DNA of 64,000 nucleotides from contig JAOVVO010000334.1 in assembly GCA_028564675.1 (NCBI GenBank), forward strand, positions 1-64,000, read 5' to 3'. Numbering within the stretch: position 1 is the stretch's first letter; every line of letters starts with the position of its first letter. The notes beneath the pieces were generated by a model. The model did not search any database. It was not told the DNA's origin and saw only the letters and a list, made by a program, of their open reading frames with translations. The position numbers and the translations under genes are program-made. The DNA is from Onchocerca lupi (Eukaryota > Nematoda > Chromadorea > Rhabditida > Onchocercidae). Below are positions 61,343 to 64,000 of this stretch, piece after piece.

Positions 61343-64000
61343 TGAAAACTATCGGCAATGCTATAAAAAACGGTAGCTCAAAATTTTAACATGTATGAAG
61401 TACTACATTTAAGAATTTGGTAATTGAGAATAAATTAATGGAATAAAAACAGCAAATTAGATTCATCTATCGAGATGGAAATTTCGATTCAGTCATTTTC
61501 AATTTATTGGAAAACTAGAACACCAGAAGCACTAACACTAGTATTATTTGCTCGAAAAATGCCACAGCAAAATCCACTGTTTGATTTTTCTTTTTCTTTC
61601 TTCATATATCGGAGATTAAAAGTTGTTCCCGAACATTCTTTCTTGATCGAAAACTAGAAATTAAACTAAAAAGCTTATACTCAAAAAATGTAAAATGAAA
61701 ATAATAATTTATATTTGGAGTTTTTTCACTATTTAACAAGGGTTTATTTAGATAGGAAATAGCAGATATATTACCGATCTTCAAATTTCATTCGAACTAA
61801 TATACCATTTCAAGTAAATTAATATAGAGACAGATAACATTTGATTGATAGCTGCAAGTATTTGCGATGTGCTATTAAATTACTGAATTGTTAGGAAGCA
61901 ACTATCTTGGGTTAACAGAAGATGAATCAACGAAGACTGACTAATATTTCATTTATTACTTTTCAAAAATCTTCTGAAAATATCTGAATATTTGAATTGT
62001 TTGAAAACAATTTTGCACATGGAGATTTGCACTAGGTCATGAAGTTCTGGAAACAAGAATCGATCTTTGAGTGCTTGATTTTTAACGTGAGAAAAATCAA
62101 AATAATCATTGGCCTGAACATCAGAAGAGTTTCAGCTTCTAAAAAACATGTAGGAAAGCTCTGATACAGTTACATGAAGATTTCGGAATCTCCACGCTGG
62201 TCCTTTTTTGCTTCTCCTCTACCCCAGATTTCTTTCGTTTATTTCCCTACTTTTTAAACGAATGTCGATAAATCAGAATTTGAATTAATAATTGTTTATA
62301 ATTCCATAATTTTAGCAAAGTTTTCTAGAATAAAAATAAAATTGTCACACGCAGAGGTTATCATTAAAAAATACAAATCCAGAAAATGATACACTAACAA
62401 TTATGGTATAATGTCAGCTCTTGTTTTTGCACGATATCACTAAGACCAGTAACTGGGACAGACAAAGTTGAAAACAATTGCTTAATGCAGAAAATAACTG
62501 CCTCCATCTACAAACCTATGCATACATCTGAAAATTTTGCAGAAGAGTTTTGTTGTAGTACAATGAAATTGAAACGATTTTTTAAATTGAGATTGAAATT
62601 GAAGTCATGACAATAAGAACTGCAAATATGAAATCAAAGCGAAAAATCGATCTTCGAATCGATCACAGAATGATGATCTCTTCTAACTGCATAAGAATAA
62701 ATAAGTTGATGTGGTGCAACAAAAAATATTGCAAATGCTAAGGAAATTCTGAGAGTTTCATTTTCAGATGTCAGTCATGTCGTCTAGGACTCTACGAAAA
62801 GCTCTTCCTACATTTTCTTGAATTGAGCAATCACAAGTCTTAACTAATATAAATTTCTATAAAATAATAAAAGCTATTGCACACATTTTTAATCCTGGCG
62901 CCACTTGACCTGTTCCGAAATAATCAAGCTATTCTAAATACTGGATATGAAGCAACAGATACCGATGGGTAAATAAATGAATATGCAAGATACCAACACC
63001 ATTATATGCATTATTTTTCTCACCAGAAAGCTTCCCCAATTTTCAAAATGTTTGCTCTACACATTTTCGAACTTGAAGCTTATACTATCCTTCAAATTTG
63101 GATACCAAAAAAAAGTTATAAAAACAATTGGAATATTTAAGTCTTCTAATTTGGATGAACGATAACATTTGATTTAAATAATGTTAAAAAAAAAAATCAA
63201 ATGAGAACAAATGACTGATTAAAACTTTTACGCTTTTCTATACAATTACATCCGACACCGTGTTTCGCATTGCTGTTTATAACATGCATCTTCTGACAAG
63301 ACTCTGCACGAAATTTGACGAATGAAACTTTTTAGAAATGCTATGAATATTCGAAGTTATAATAAGTGGCGTCAATTATATTAATTACGAAATGTCAATG
63401 TAAACGTTGAATTTCATATTGGACAATTTAACATAGTTTCTATAAAAAAATGCTTCATATTTATTTAGAGAGTAGCAAAAGAACCAACATTTAACAAGAT
63501 AGAACTTTGCTACACTGAATGAAAATTGCAAATTATGCATGAATTACTTTCATTTCTGTTCATTATTGCATTTATTTATACATTGCTACAATTTTTTTGG
63601 CAAAATATTCAATATGTAAGAGTTCATCAAAAACATATTTAAATTTGAGATGTAAATATTAAGAATAATTGTTATTTCGTGATTCAGTTTCAAACTCATT
63701 GGTTCCGAAAGATTAGATGCATCAGAATATATAAAGGCCTCTGAATTAATCTAAAATTTAAAATCTTGGACAGTGAAAAAAAAAGCAATTAGCAGAACCG
63801 ATGATAAACTGTGTTGATGTATAATAATAATATTTAACTGGATGCTAATTGAGTGGATTGAAAAATAATATGGTAAAGGATGATGGCACAAAACGATGGA
63901 ACAAACTTTTATTAAATTCAATCTCAATATATGCACTTGGATTAAAATTGTGCAAATGCTAAAATTAGTTTGTATGTAAGGGCGAGAGAGATCTTCCGAA

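Larger units (their letters stand above)
53749..64000. other. Repeat-rich region, mostly without genes
   Basis: Apart from one possible small membrane-protein gene at 58.7 kb, no supported exon was found. It holds a fold-back element (54974-55287), two duplications (56.3 and 57.5 kb), simple repeats at 60.0-60.2 kb and the second copy of the dispersed repeat. An open frame of about 79 codons on the minus strand ending at 56665 has plausible composition but no splice support. Confidence 0.5.

Overview
The window is an AT-rich (roughly 70% A+T by eye) nuclear segment of a nematode. The reasons are many short exons joined by short GT-AG introns with nematode-like TTTTCAG acceptors, a muscle myosin regulatory light chain that reads almost residue for residue like the Caenorhabditis body-wall protein, and a fused trehalose-6-phosphate synthase of the nematode type (long N-terminal extension, GT20 domain, HAD phosphatase-like domain). 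Gene density and intron size fit a parasitic clade III or filarial-type worm, but the order is an inference and no species is claimed.

Layout: 1-10.4 kb is gene-poor with only simple repeats and one stem-loop. At 10.4-12.1 kb (+) lies the four-exon myosin regulatory light chain gene. At 16.7-20.8 kb (-) lies an SLC17-family (sialin/VGLUT-like) transporter with about eleven exons. It is recognisable end to end but carries an apparent one-base deletion, an in-frame TAG and one unreconciled exon junction in its middle third. At 24.9-33.9 kb (-) lies a 26-exon trehalose-6-phosphate synthase of about 1,390 residues. 33.9-45.4 kb is intergenic, with a CAG-type repeat just upstream of the synthase, a 43-bp minisatellite and one copy of a structured dispersed repeat. 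At 45.5-47.9 kb (+) lies a seven-exon gene for a 488-residue protein that I could not name: a beta-rich, kelch-reminiscent body, then a PPxY-bearing proline-rich tail ending in a CAAX box. At 50.8-53.7 kb (-) lies a six-exon gene for a secreted cysteine-rich protein with a signal peptide and a GPI-type C-terminus. 53.8-64 kb is repeat-rich, with a fold-back element, a perfect 57-bp duplication, the second copy of the dispersed repeat, and one possible small membrane-protein gene.

The genes do not form an obvious pathway. The transporter and the trehalose synthase lie head to tail on the minus strand, but 4.1 kb apart, too far for a typical nematode operon. The propeller-like gene and the cysteine-rich gene converge. 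No rRNA, tRNA, CRISPR array or coding transposon was recognised. All exon maps were made by hand from frame, splice consensus and family resemblance; no similarity search was possible.
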